Assembly (NCBI GenBank): GCA_031292145.1
Contig: JARLHR010000139.1
Coordinates: forward strand, 1 to 35,199
Length of the DNA: 35,199 bases
Source of the DNA: Clostridium sp.
GTDB taxonomy: Bacteria; Bacillota; Clostridia; Clostridiales; Clostridiaceae
Direction: 5' to 3'
Part shown: one piece after another, positions 24,973 through 33,038 of the stretch
Layout: each line of letters opens with the position of its first letter
Numbering within the stretch: position 1 is the stretch's first letter
Program-made: the position numbers and the translations under genes
The notes under the pieces: model-generated
Told to the model about the DNA's origin: nothing
What the model saw: only the letters and a program-made list of their open reading frames with translations
The model's database searches: none

Positions 24973-25011
24973 GTTTATTTCACTCTATATAGGTAATTAG
25001 TGTAATGCAAA

Positions 25012-25046
25012 AGGCAGTAAATTCATTTTTGATAAAATTACTGCCT
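25012..25046 (+). terminator. Terminator after the EFR1 gene
   Basis: AGGCAGTAA pairs with TTACTGCCT around a 17-nt loop, then AAAATTATT. The stem lies 40 nt after the stop. Further hairpins suitable for the convergent VOC gene are weak (ACTTTAAA/TTTAAAGT at 25145-25182). Confidence 0.55.
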
Positions 25047-25207
25047 AAAATTATTAAGAAATATCCTTCAACCCCCGATACTTCCTATAAATTGTTATCT
25101 TTTTTATTTTTAACTTTTTTCCTTTTTAAATTGTAAAACATTTAACTTTAAAAACATGTTTCTTCTAAAAAAAGTTTAAAGTAATTTTAGCCATGTCACC
25201 GCTAACT

Positions 25208-25570
25208 CTAAATATTCTCTAAAAACTGAATTCTTAATCCATTAGGATCTAACACATAGAAAAACCTTGTGTGTGGATTTGGCTGTATTGGTCCACTGTG
25301 AATAGCTATTCCCTTTTCTTTAACAAAATTCATCATTTCATCTACTGAATTAACTTCAAATCCAAGAGAAATGTGCTCTCCGTAAATTACTTCTTTTATA
25401 GCTTCATCGCATATAAGTTCAATTTTTGTTTCTCCATCTCCTAGAAATGCAATTTCTCTTCCTGGACCTGCATTAAATCTCTTGTTTACATTAATCCCAA
25501 CAATTTCTTCATAAAACTTTAAGGATTCCTCTAAATTTTTAACCTTTAATGTGCTCCAACAAAATTTCAT
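25208..25570 (-). CDS. VOC-superfamily (glyoxalase/dioxygenase fold) protein
   Basis: A 120-residue single vicinal-oxygen-chelate domain protein (WSTLKVKNLEESLKFYEEIVGINV; LGFEVNSVDEMMNFVKEKGI; FFYVLDPNGLRIQFLE). Putative metal ligands include the Glu in the last strand and a His in GEHISLGFEV. Such proteins range from lactoylglutathione-like lyases to antibiotic-binding or modifying proteins. GGGAGG precedes the ATG. It is the third gene of marR-MFS-VOC, 17 bp after the transporter, so a role in handling the compound exported by that transporter is a reasonable guess. Confidence 0.82.
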   Translation of the reverse strand: MKFCWSTLKVKNLEESLKFYEEIVGINVNKRFNAGPGREIAFLGDGETKIELICDEAIKEVIYGEHISLGFEVNSVDEMMNFVKEKGIAIHSGPIQPNPHTRFFYVLDPNGLRIQFLENI

Positions 25571-25587
25571 AATTTGTTCCTCCCTTA

Positions 25588-27000
25588 TTATTTTTTTCTA
25601 TTTAATCTTAAAAATGTTAAGGCTGCTCCCACTAAACTTATTATTCCTGCAGTTATATATACAATTTTCATACCATATATGAAGGCATCATTTCTTCCTG
25701 TTACATAATCTGTAACACGATATCCAATTTTAGAACTCATCATGCTATATAAAAGTGTTGTAGCCAAGGCTATTCCACATACCATTCCTAAGTTTCTTAC
25801 AAGTGCATTTACACTTCCTGCAATTCCGAGTTTATCCTTTGGCACTGTTGACATTATCAAAGAATTATTTGGTGATTGGAATAATCCCATGCCAATAGAC
25901 ATAATTCCAATAAATATTATCATAATTAGTAAAGTTGAATCTACATTTAAAGTAGACATTAATATTAATCCTAAGCTTATAAGTATTAGACCTATAAAGG
26001 TTAAGATCTCTGAACCAATCTTATCTGATAAAGCTCCACTAACAGGTGCTGCTACAGTTAAAAGCAAAGGATAAACCATGAGTATCAATCCAGTATGCTC
26101 AGGTGTATAGCTCATTACATCTTGAAGGTAAAAAGGTAAAATAATATTGTTGCAAAATATTGCTACAAAGGTTACAAATCCACAAAATATACTTAAGGAA
26201 AATAACTTATTACTAAATATTTGTAACTGTAATAGTGGATTTTCTCGTTTCTTTTCCACATAAATAAATGCTATAAAAGAAATAATTGCAACAATAAAGC
26301 TTGATAAAATTATTGGATCTGTAAAGCCACGGTTTAATCCTTCATCTAGAGCCCCAAAAAGTGGAACTATAGTTAGCATAAATAATATAGCGCCCACGCC
26401 ATCCAGCTTTCCCTTCACTGTTTTATGGCCTTTAGGTAATAACTTGATGGCATAAAATAAAGCTATTATACCAATTGGCACATTTATTAAAAATATAAAT
26501 TCCCAGCTGAATGCACCTACTATAAGTCCTCCGAGGCCTGGCCCTACTAAAGAGCCCAAAGCTACAGAAGTTCCTAAAAATCCTAGTGCTTTCCCTCTTT
26601 CATTTTGAGGAAATGTTTCTGTAATAATCCCTTGATTATTAGCCATAGTTCCAGCAGCACCAATAGCTTGTACTACTCTTGCTAAAATCAATATTGGAAA
26701 TGAACTTGTTATACCACATAGCAAAGATCCAAAGGTAAATAAGCCCAATCCAAACTTAAACATCTTGGCTTTTCCAAGCATATCTCCAAGCCTTCCAAAA
26801 ATAAGTACTGTCCCAGCTATAACTATTAAATAACTTGTTGCTACTAATTGGATACTGGATGTTGTTACATTTAAAGCAGTAGCCATTTTAGGTAATGCCA
26901 CATTTACAATACTGCCATCTAAGGCTGACATGAATGTGAACATTAAAACTATAATTAATATGGACCATCTGCTTCTATCCTTTTCTTTTTCTATTTCCAT
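25588..27000 (-). CDS. MFS drug efflux transporter, 14-TM DHA2 type
   Basis: A 470-residue inner-membrane exporter of the DHA2 (EmrB/QacA-like) group, with about 14 hydrophobic segments. Visible motifs are ALDGSIVNVALP in TM1, GRLGDMLGKAKMFKFG (motif A) and the RVVQAIGAAGTMANNQGII segment (motif B). It probably exports a toxic organic compound in exchange for protons. It lies 14 bp downstream of the marR stop and is followed by a VOC protein gene. AGGAGG precedes the ATG. The MarR operators upstream indicate substrate-induced expression. Confidence 0.9.
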   Translation of the reverse strand: MEIEKEKDRSRWSILIIVLMFTFMSALDGSIVNVALPKMATALNVTTSSIQLVATSYLIVIAGTVLIFGRLGDMLGKAKMFKFGLGLFTFGSLLCGITSSFPILILARVVQAIGAAGTMANNQGIITETFPQNERGKALGFLGTSVALGSLVGPGLGGLIVGAFSWEFIFLINVPIGIIALFYAIKLLPKGHKTVKGKLDGVGAILFMLTIVPLFGALDEGLNRGFTDPIILSSFIVAIISFIAFIYVEKKRENPLLQLQIFSNKLFSLSIFCGFVTFVAIFCNNIILPFYLQDVMSYTPEHTGLILMVYPLLLTVAAPVSGALSDKIGSEILTFIGLILISLGLILMSTLNVDSTLLIMIIFIGIMSIGMGLFQSPNNSLIMSTVPKDKLGIAGSVNALVRNLGMVCGIALATTLLYSMMSSKIGYRVTDYVTGRNDAFIYGMKIVYITAGIISLVGAALTFLRLNRKK

Positions 27001-27014
27001 TTAAATTCCTCCTT

Positions 27015-27455
27015 TCACTCCTCATCCTTTAACTTTTGGGTTCTATCTAAAATCTTTTTTAAGGACCTCGTAGTAATAAGCTTCTCTTCCTCAGTTAAAT
27101 CTTCTGTTACTAAGTTCACCAAAACTTGAATTTCCGCACGAATTTTAGGTATAAGCTCCTTAGATTTTGCTGTTAAATATAGCTTGCAAGCTCTGCTGTC
27201 TCTTTCATCTTGTTTTTTATATACAAAGTCTAGCCCAATAAGTTTTGTAATTGTTCTTGCTGACATTGCCTTATCATTGCCTATTTCTTTGCTTAGTTTA
27301 TTTTGGCTAATACCTTCATTTTTTTCTAAGATAAATATATAAGGATAGGAACCGCTGCTTAATTCGTATTTTTTTAAAACCTTATCTAAAAAAATTTGTG
27401 TGTTTCTAAAAATCTTACTATTAAGCATTATAAAATGCATGTTATCTCTTTCCAC
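27015..27455 (-). CDS. MarR-family transcriptional regulator
   Basis: A 146-residue winged-helix repressor (GISQNKLSKEIGNDKAMSARTITKLIGLDFVYKKQDERDSRACKLYLT is split between recognition helix and wing). The frame is open to TTG 27491, but that codon is part of an operator palindrome. AGGAGG (27464-27469) lies 8 nt before a GTG at 27453-27455, which I take as the start (MERDNMHFIMLNSK). Two identical palindromes flank its promoter, so it very likely represses itself, the efflux pump and the VOC gene. Confidence 0.85.
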   Translation of the reverse strand: MERDNMHFIMLNSKIFRNTQIFLDKVLKKYELSSGSYPYIFILEKNEGISQNKLSKEIGNDKAMSARTITKLIGLDFVYKKQDERDSRACKLYLTAKSKELIPKIRAEIQVLVNLVTEDLTEEEKLITTRSLKKILDRTQKLKDEE

Positions 27456-27479
27456 AGCTTTTTCCTCCTCTAAACTTAA

Positions 27480-27524
27480 TTGACTAGTCAACTATAGTTT
27501 ATCAATTGATTGTTGACTAGTCAA
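27480..27524 (-). promoter_or_regulatory. Twin MarR operators and promoter
   Basis: TTGACTAGTCAA occurs twice, at 27480-27491 and 27513-27524, 33 bp apart centre to centre (about three helical turns). On the minus strand the distal copy supplies TTGACT as the -35, followed after 17 bp by TAAACT; the proximal copy lies in the early transcribed region. Confidence 0.75.
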
Positions 27525-27645
27525 CCCTTTTATGTTTTATACGGTTAACTTTCTCATCTTAAAATCGCCATTTACTTAAATAAATTTTTCCGTATCTCCG
27601 TAAATCCTCCCTGCTCTATATAAGGTTGATTATTTGAAATAAATC

Positions 27646-27690
27646 GAGGCACCCAAAATGTTAAATAAATATAACATTTTGAGGTGCCTC
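27646..27690. terminator. Strong terminator after the second MFS gene
   Basis: GAGGCACC-CAAAATGTT pairs with AACATTTTG-GGTGCCTC (27646-27663 with ~27673-27690), about 17 bp with a small asymmetry. It lies 18 nt after the stop of the leftward MFS gene. Confidence 0.85.
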
Positions 27691-27707
27691 AATAAAAATC
27701 TGATATT

Positions 27708-28943
27708 TTACTGTGCAGAATCTACTTCATTATGAACTGAACTATTAAATATTAATGAAGTTAGTAGTGCGCCTATAAAAAATAGGATTCCTGCTGCAAT
27801 GTAAAGAACAGCTAATGAGAACTGACTTTTAAGCCAACCTGTAAGTGACATAGTAATGACCATGAACCCCATAAACATAGGATTTAATACTCCGTTTACC
27901 CTTCCTACAAATTCTGACTTTGTCAACTGTAGAATTAGTGTATTGATGCCAATCTGAATACAAGGCATAAAAAATCCATTAAAAAATTGAAACAAAAGTA
28001 TGATAACCCAGCTTGAGGATACTCCCAGTCCAATCATAGAAATAGCATTTACCACAAGTCCTATTGCAAGAAGTTTTTGAGGCATTATCTTCTTAGATAC
28101 TGTCATAATTAAGCCGCCACCAATAAACATAGCTGCTCCATTTACCATAAATAGTAATTGAAGATTTTCCTTAGGAAGGCCTAGTCTTTCAACAATTATG
28201 AAAATTCCAAGTGGCTGTACAATCCCAACAGCAAGGCCTGCTGCTGCAAAAACAGAGCCTAGTATAGTGAGAGCCCTTTCCTGCCAAACATAGTTGAAAC
28301 CTTCTTTTAATTCTTCCCAGAAATTAGTTGTAATCTTTTCTCTTTCAATTATCTTATCAGCAGGCAATAGAGTTAATACTAAAGCTGAGAGAAAGAAAGC
28401 TATTCCCATGATAGATATAGAAATATTTATTCCAAACTTTTGAAAAACAATGGTACCGAGCATTGGTCCTATAATCATAAAAATAGACATAAGAGTTTGG
28501 AAAATAGCCATTCCTGTTTGCATATAATCCTCTGGAACATGAATCTTAAATAATTTCATGGCAGAAGGCTGAGAAAACTGAGATAGAATTGACGAAATAA
28601 AGGTCACAAAAAATACAGCTTGCCAGGTTCCAAATATTATTGTAAGCAGAACTGCAAAAACCGAAATGGCACTTAATAAATCACACCAGACCATAGTACG
28701 CTTAGGACGCCATCTATCTGCAAAAGTTCCTCCTATAAATGAGAATATAAATATAGGTGCAAATTCAGCAACTGAAATTAAAGAAACTGCAATTGGATTG
28801 TTATTTGTTTTATCCATTACAAATAACAACAAAGCAAAGTTACGAACCCATATTCCTATTTGCAAAAAAATAGAAGAAACCATAATTACTTGAACAAATC
28901 GATTCCGAAAAAATGAAGACATTGTCATTGAAGATTCTGTCAT
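27708..28943 (-). CDS. MFS efflux transporter, 12-TM DHA3 type
   Basis: A 411-residue inner-membrane protein with about 12 hydrophobic segments. The opening FFRNRFVQVIMVSSIFLQIGIWVRNFALLLFVM and the motif-A-like GGTFADRWRPKRTM place it with macrolide/multidrug exporters of the DHA3 group. AAAGGAG before the ATG supports the start. It is a single-gene unit with its own terminator; a possible promoter is TTGATG-16-TATAGT at about 28995-29022. Substrate unknown. Confidence 0.86.
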   Translation of the reverse strand: MTESSMTMSSFFRNRFVQVIMVSSIFLQIGIWVRNFALLLFVMDKTNNNPIAVSLISVAEFAPIFIFSFIGGTFADRWRPKRTMVWCDLLSAISVFAVLLTIIFGTWQAVFFVTFISSILSQFSQPSAMKLFKIHVPEDYMQTGMAIFQTLMSIFMIIGPMLGTIVFQKFGINISISIMGIAFFLSALVLTLLPADKIIEREKITTNFWEELKEGFNYVWQERALTILGSVFAAAGLAVGIVQPLGIFIIVERLGLPKENLQLLFMVNGAAMFIGGGLIMTVSKKIMPQKLLAIGLVVNAISMIGLGVSSSWVIILLFQFFNGFFMPCIQIGINTLILQLTKSEFVGRVNGVLNPMFMGFMVITMSLTGWLKSQFSLAVLYIAAGILFFIGALLTSLIFNSSVHNEVDSAQ

Positions 28944-29125
28944 ATAATTACTCCTTTTACATTATTAAAATTAATATTGAATATTTTACTATACTACTAT
29001 ATCATAAATTTAAATTTCATCAAGTTAAAATATTATTCTAAATTGTATAAAAAGTATAGTTCACCCTTAACATATAAATGGAATTGTTATGCTTGTTGTA
29101 CTTATACATCTAAATAATTTAATTC

Positions 29126-29161
29126 AAAAAAGAGGTCCCTTCATGAGAATACCTCTTTTTT
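29126..29161. terminator. Bidirectional terminator of the thi operon
   Basis: A perfect 11-bp stem, AAAAAAGAGGT with ACCTCTTTTTT, with a 14-nt loop. It has T-runs on both strands and ends the leftward thi transcript about 115 nt after the tenI stop. Confidence 0.8.
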
Positions 29162-29168
29162 ATTGGTG

Positions 29169-29261
29169 ATAAGTTCTTGGTTGTGCTTAATAAGTTCCTA
29201 ATTGTGCTTCGAACTTTTTTTATCGGTTATAAGTTCTTGGTTGTGCTTCGCACTTTTTTTA
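29169..29261 (+). repeat. Tandem terminator-like repeats
   Basis: The 20-mer ATAAGTTCTTGGTTGTGCTT occurs at 29169-29188 and 29229-29248, with a variant (ATAAGTTCCTAATTGTGCTT) at 29190-29209. The last two units have a 39-bp period and each ends in a T7 run preceded by a small hairpin: AAGTTC/GAACTT in one, GTGC-TTC-GCAC in the other. The T-runs face rightward transcription although both neighbouring genes point left. Confidence 0.65.
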
Positions 29262-29275
29262 TTTGTGTATATTTT

Positions 29276-29872
29276 TTACACTAATACCCTTGGGTCTTTG
29301 CAATTCATTAATCCTGACATTATACAAATACCGTCTGCACCTGCATTAATAGCTTTTTGAGCATTGCTAAGTGAAATACCACCAATGGCAAAAACCGGAA
29401 TATTTACCGAACTACAAACTGATGATAAAAAGCTTAACCCTCTTGGTGGAATATCTTTTTTACAATCAGTAGCAAATATATGTCCTGCTGTAATATAAGT
29501 TGCGCCTAAATTAGCAGCTTCTACTGCTTCATTTACTGAATGAATAGAAGCTCCAACTTCATTAAATTCTTTATAAATATCTGGCTTAGATTTTAAAACA
29601 TGTAAAGGCAGATGAATCTTTTTACAATTAAGTTCTCTTGCTACTTTATAATAAGTATGTAATATACACTCTGTATTATTTTTTTCACATATTTTCATTA
29701 CCTTAGCTGCTAAATCCTTATAATCATTTTCAGATAAATCTTTTTCTCTAAGTACAATACTTACAGAGTTAATTTCTGATTTTTTTTCATTCAATGTACA
29801 TATGTTTTCTATCTGTGTTAAAAAATCATTATTGCAAAGATGACGATTGGTAATTGCTAAGATTTTATACAT
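29276..29872 (-). CDS. tenI: TenI-type thiazole tautomerase (ThiE/TenI family)
   Basis: A 198-residue TIM-barrel protein of the thiamine phosphate synthase/TenI family. The stretch TAGHIFATDCKKDIPPRGL closely matches B. subtilis TenI, with His131 at the place of its catalytic His. The magnesium/pyrophosphate Asp residues of ThiE are not visible: where ThiE has a VHLGQxD-like motif this has IHLPLHV. TenI aromatises the thiazole tautomer made by ThiG, which fits its place after thiH. ATG 29870-29872 overlaps the thiH stop by a few bases, indicating coupling; a GTG 12 nt upstream is the alternative start. Annotation as thiE is the main competitor. Confidence 0.75.
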   Translation of the reverse strand: MYKILAITNRHLCNNDFLTQIENICTLNEKKSEINSVSIVLREKDLSENDYKDLAAKVMKICEKNNTECILHTYYKVARELNCKKIHLPLHVLKSKPDIYKEFNEVGASIHSVNEAVEAANLGATYITAGHIFATDCKKDIPPRGLSFLSSVCSSVNIPVFAIGGISLSNAQKAINAGADGICIMSGLMNCKDPRVLV

Positions 29873-31019
29873 ATATATAATCACTCATAACTGTTTGAAG
29901 ACCTTGATTAACAATTGCATCATATACTTCTGATACTGTACGTGAGTCTGAAATCTCAAATTGTCCATCACCCTTAGCCTCATCGTCATCATGACCGCCT
30001 ATTCCAACTGAAACTCCTGCTGAAATTTTAGTTGCTGCAAGTCCAATTACATTATCACGAAAACGAGCGCATTCACGAGTGGATATTGTAATATTTGCAA
30101 AAGGCATAAATATTCTATATGCTGTAATTATCTGTAGAAGCTGCTTCTCATGTACATCCTTTGGATTAATTTTATCATTATTGATTATTGGACGTAACCT
30201 TGGACATGAAAAAGCAATTTCAGCATGGGGATACTTACGTTGAAGAAGGTATCCATGAAGTCCTGTTGCAAAAGCATCCTTACGAAAATCATCCAATCCG
30301 AGGAGTGCTGCAAATCCAACACCTCTCATCCCACCTTTTAATGCTCTTTCCTGTGCGTTAAAACGATAAGGGAAAATACGTTTGTGTCCCTCTAAATGTA
30401 GGGTTTCATATTTATCTGAATTATAAGTTTCTTGGAATACAGTAACAAAATCTGCACCACATTTACGTAAGTATTCATATTCATCTACATTCATTGGGTA
30501 TACTTCAAGACCAATTACCTTAAAATATTTTCTAGCTATTTTACAAGCTTCACCAATATAAGTAACATCAGACATACTACGGCTTTCACCAGTAAGAAGT
30601 AATATTTCTTGTAGTCCAGTACTCGCGATACTTTGCATTTCTTTTTCTATTTCCTCTGCATTAAGTCTCGCACGCTTAATTTTATTATGGCAGTTAAAAC
30701 CACAATAAATACAGTAATTTTCACAATAATTAGCAATATAAAGTGGTGTAAACATATAAACTGAATTACCAAAATGCTTACGTGTTTCTAATTTAGCACG
30801 CCTAGCCATTTCCTCAAGAAAAGGAAGCGCTGCAGGTGATAATAAAGCTGCAAAATCTTCAATATCTAATACATCTTTCCTAAGAGCCCTAAGCACATTA
30901 TCAGCAGTATATTTTTCAGAATCATATGCTTCCATTTTTGAGATAACCTGATCCATAACATTAGATTCAATCACCTCCATACCTTCCATATACTTCATAT
31001 GATCAATACGTTGTTCCAT
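29865..31019 (-). CDS. thiH: 2-iminoacetate synthase, radical SAM
   Basis: A 384-residue radical SAM enzyme that cleaves L-tyrosine to dehydroglycine (2-iminoacetate) for thiazole formation, releasing p-cresol. The cluster cysteines are Cys99, Cys103 and Cys106 in CENYCIYCGF. LLLTGESRSMSDVTYI and HGYLLQRKYPHAEIAFSCPRLRP are typical of ThiH. Use of ThiH rather than the O2-dependent glycine oxidase ThiO fits an anaerobe. AAGGAGGG 7 nt before the ATG supports the start, directly after thiG. Confidence 0.93.
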   Translation of the reverse strand: MEQRIDHMKYMEGMEVIESNVMDQVISKMEAYDSEKYTADNVLRALRKDVLDIEDFAALLSPAALPFLEEMARRAKLETRKHFGNSVYMFTPLYIANYCENYCIYCGFNCHNKIKRARLNAEEIEKEMQSIASTGLQEILLLTGESRSMSDVTYIGEACKIARKYFKVIGLEVYPMNVDEYEYLRKCGADFVTVFQETYNSDKYETLHLEGHKRIFPYRFNAQERALKGGMRGVGFAALLGLDDFRKDAFATGLHGYLLQRKYPHAEIAFSCPRLRPIINNDKINPKDVHEKQLLQIITAYRIFMPFANITISTRECARFRDNVIGLAATKISAGVSVGIGGHDDDEAKGDGQFEISDSRTVSEVYDAIVNQGLQTVMSDYIYV

Positions 31020-31032
31020 TTAAATACCCTCC

Positions 31033-31809
31033 TTAATCTGCAAGAAATCCAGTTAATGGTGATGAAGCTGAAGCACCGTTATCAAGTACACTACCAAGCC
31101 CTGAAAGATATGCGCCTCTTCCAGCGATTATTGCATTCTTAAAAGCATTCGCCATAGCTGGAATATTACCTGCTGTAGCAATTGCAGTATTAGCCATAAT
31201 AGCAGCGACTCCCATTTCCATTGCCTCACACGCCTGGGAAGGTCGTCCAATTCCTGCATCTACAATAATTGGAAGTTCAATTTCATCAACTAAAATTTTA
31301 ATAAAATCACGTGTAGATAATCCTTTGTTTGATCCAATAGGTGCAGCAAGTGGCATAATAGCGGAAGCTCCCGCATTTACCATATCTCTTGCAACATTTA
31401 GATCTGGATACATATAAGGCATTACTATAAAGCCCTCTTTTGCAAGAATTTCAGTAGCTTTTAGTGTTTCATAATTATCTGGCAGCAGATATTTTGAATC
31501 ACGAATAACTTCAATTTTAACAAAATCTCCACATCCAATCTCGCGAGCTAAACGAGCAATACGAACTGCTTCTTCAGCATTACGAGCTCCTGATGTATTT
31601 GGAAGTAATGTAACGTTTTTAGGTATATAATCTAAAATATTAGCAGTACCTCCCAAATTAGCACGACGCAATGCTAAAGTAATAATCTCAGCACCAGCAT
31701 TTTCAACTGCTGCGTTTATTAGATCAAGTGAATATTTCCCAGATCCTAATATAAATCGTGAATTAAATTCATGTCCACCTATAATAAGTTTATCAGTATT
31801 ATTTCCCAT
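31033..31809 (-). CDS. thiG: Thiazole synthase
   Basis: Condenses 1-deoxy-D-xylulose 5-phosphate, 2-iminoacetate and ThiS thiocarboxylate sulfur to the thiazole phosphate. A 258-residue TIM barrel with the Schiff-base lysine Lys98 (FVKIEVI). [54 protein letters not shown] and [14 protein letters not shown] are conserved ThiG segments. AAGGAG precedes the ATG, and the gene lies 27 bp after thiF. Confidence 0.95.
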   Translation of the reverse strand: MGNNTDKLIIGGHEFNSRFILGSGKYSLDLINAAVENAGAEIITLALRRANLGGTANILDYIPKNVTLLPNTSGARNAEEAVRIARLAREIGCGDFVKIEVIRDSKYLLPDNYETLKATEILAKEGFIVMPYMYPDLNVARDMVNAGASAIMPLAAPIGSNKGLSTRDFIKILVDEIELPIIVDAGIGRPSQACEAMEMGVAAIMANTAIATAGNIPAMANAFKNAIIAGRGAYLSGLGSVLDNGASASSPLTGFLAD

Positions 31810-31836
31810 GTTTTTTTGCTCCTTTATTTTCTAAAT

Positions 31837-32646
31837 TTACACCCCTGGGGTATCAAGTATTAATCTTAAAACCATATTTGCCTGATGACCTGCGCAAATA
31901 GATACACGTGGAGCCATTAGTCCTCGTCCTACCATAGCCCCATTTTCTCTATCACCACATAAATAAAAATTATCTGTTATTTTTTTTGTGATTATTGTAT
32001 TACTGCTTTCATACCCTGCCATTCCTGAAGCTGATACAATTTTCTTTAACGGATAACATTCAAGAAGAGTATTTACAAGCATAGCCTTAGCTATTGGATT
32101 ATCAAAAGCTTCACAAATAATATCATCATTTTCAAATAAGCCTTTCACATTTTCTTCAGTAACTTTAACAGTATCAATAATTACTTTAATAAATGGATTT
32201 ATTTCTTCAATTTCATTTTTTAATGCTTCTGTTTTATATAGTCCAAGATGTTTAATTTTATATTGCTGACGATTTAAGTTGCTCGGTTCTACAATATCAA
32301 AATCAATTAAGTGTAAGCTGCCTACTCCTGTTCTTGCTAAACTTACTGCTATATTAGAGCCAAGACCTCCAAGACCAGCAATTGCTACCTTGGAAGCTTT
32401 TACTTTTTCAAATACATGTGGCGTATGTCTTGCACACATCAAGCTTTCGAATTCATCTTGTGATGGCATTTTACCTTTTTCAATAAAGCTTACTTCATCA
32501 TTTTCACTAAGCTTATAGTCATCAAAGGTTTGAAATCCATTTAAAATAGATATTATATTTTTTTCATCATTATAATGTTTTTTACGCAAATCATGAAGAG
32601 TTAAACTATTAGTTGTTACTGTCTTACCATTAATCTTTATATTCAA
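31837..32646 (-). CDS. thiF: ThiS adenylyltransferase ThiF with ThiS-like N-domain
   Basis: An E1-like enzyme (269 aa) that adenylates the C-terminal Gly of ThiS. Residues 1-~60 form a ubiquitin-like ThiS-like domain (MNIKINGKTVTT ... DEVSFIEKGKMPS) lacking the GlyGly end. The nucleotide-binding domain has GLGGLGSN at 91-98, LIDFDIVEPSNLNRQ with Arg126 and the conserved acidic residue, and a SASGMAGY segment. The two CxxC zinc pairs of E. coli ThiF are not seen. The start is TTG 32644-32646, 8 nt after AGGAGG; that ribosome site is formed by the last codons of thiS. It lies 1 nt after the thiS stop, a tight coupling. Confidence 0.9.
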   Translation of the reverse strand: MNIKINGKTVTTNSLTLHDLRKKHYNDEKNIISILNGFQTFDDYKLSENDEVSFIEKGKMPSQDEFESLMCARHTPHVFEKVKASKVAIAGLGGLGSNIAVSLARTGVGSLHLIDFDIVEPSNLNRQQYKIKHLGLYKTEALKNEIEEINPFIKVIIDTVKVTEENVKGLFENDDIICEAFDNPIAKAMLVNTLLECYPLKKIVSASGMAGYESSNTIITKKITDNFYLCGDRENGAMVGRGLMAPRVSICAGHQANMVLRLILDTPGV

Positions 32647-32647
32647 A

Positions 32648-32845
32648 TCAGCCGCCTCCTACAAAACTTACAACTTCTATGACATCACCATCAATTAATA
32701 TTTTTTCTTCATATTGAGTTTTAGGAACAATAGAACCGTTACATTCAACTGCAACTAAAGAAATTTTATAACCTTCTCGCACTAGATAATCAGATAGACT
32801 CAAATTATCTGCATTGCTTATTTTATTACCATTTACAGTTATCAT
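32648..32845 (-). CDS. thiS: Sulfur carrier protein ThiS
   Basis: A 65-residue beta-grasp protein ending VVSFVGGG. The C-terminal GlyGly is adenylated by ThiF and turned into a thiocarboxylate that donates sulfur to ThiG. MITVNGNKISNADNLSLSDYL at the start is typical. GGGGAGGT precedes the ATG. First gene of thiS-thiF-thiG-thiH-tenI. The extra third Gly is within known variation. Confidence 0.93.
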   Translation of the reverse strand: MITVNGNKISNADNLSLSDYLVREGYKISLVAVECNGSIVPKTQYEEKILIDGDVIEVVSFVGGG

Positions 32846-32872
32846 AATTCACCTCCCCAAATTTTGATGAAC

Positions 32873-32927
32873 AAAAAAAGGCCACAAAAAGAACTACACC
32901 CGTGGTGGTGTACCCCTTCTTGTGACC
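32873..32927 (-). promoter_or_regulatory. thiS leader with intrinsic terminator (attenuator candidate)
   Basis: A ~21-bp hairpin pairs GGTCACAAGAAGGG with TTCTTTTTGTGGCC and inside that TACACC with GGTGTA, and ends in TTTTTTT (32873-32879). It stands between the thi promoter and the thiS ribosome site, so expression needs readthrough or antitermination. The leader before the hairpin is only ~25 nt and has no CTGAGA or other TPP-aptamer core. A computationally predicted 'thiS motif' RNA has been reported in Firmicutes; I cannot confirm this is a member. Confidence 0.7.
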
Positions 32928-32954
32928 TTAGTATTAGTCATCAATCTGTAACAC

Positions 32955-32983
32955 ATTATACCAATGTAATTATATAATGTCAA
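32955..32983 (-). promoter_or_regulatory. thi operon promoter
   Basis: Minus strand: TTGACA (32978-32983), 17-bp spacer, TATAAT (32955-32960). Both hexamers are consensus. Transcription should start near 32948, about 100 nt before the thiS ATG. Confidence 0.85.
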
Positions 32984-33038
32984 TATGGCATAAGCATATT
33001 AATAAGGCACAATCAAAAAAATAACAAGTTCCGTCATT

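Noticed and set aside
25742-26074. 110-residue plus-strand frame inside the DHA2 transporter gene
   Set aside because: Antisense shadow of a clear membrane transporter.
29141-29275. CRISPR array
   Set aside because: The repeats are only three, degenerate, unevenly spaced and end in T-runs, so they look like terminator units.
32846-33038. TPP riboswitch upstream of thiS
   Set aside because: Expected from the operon, but none of the conserved TPP core (such as CTGAGA and its partner strands) is present on either strand.
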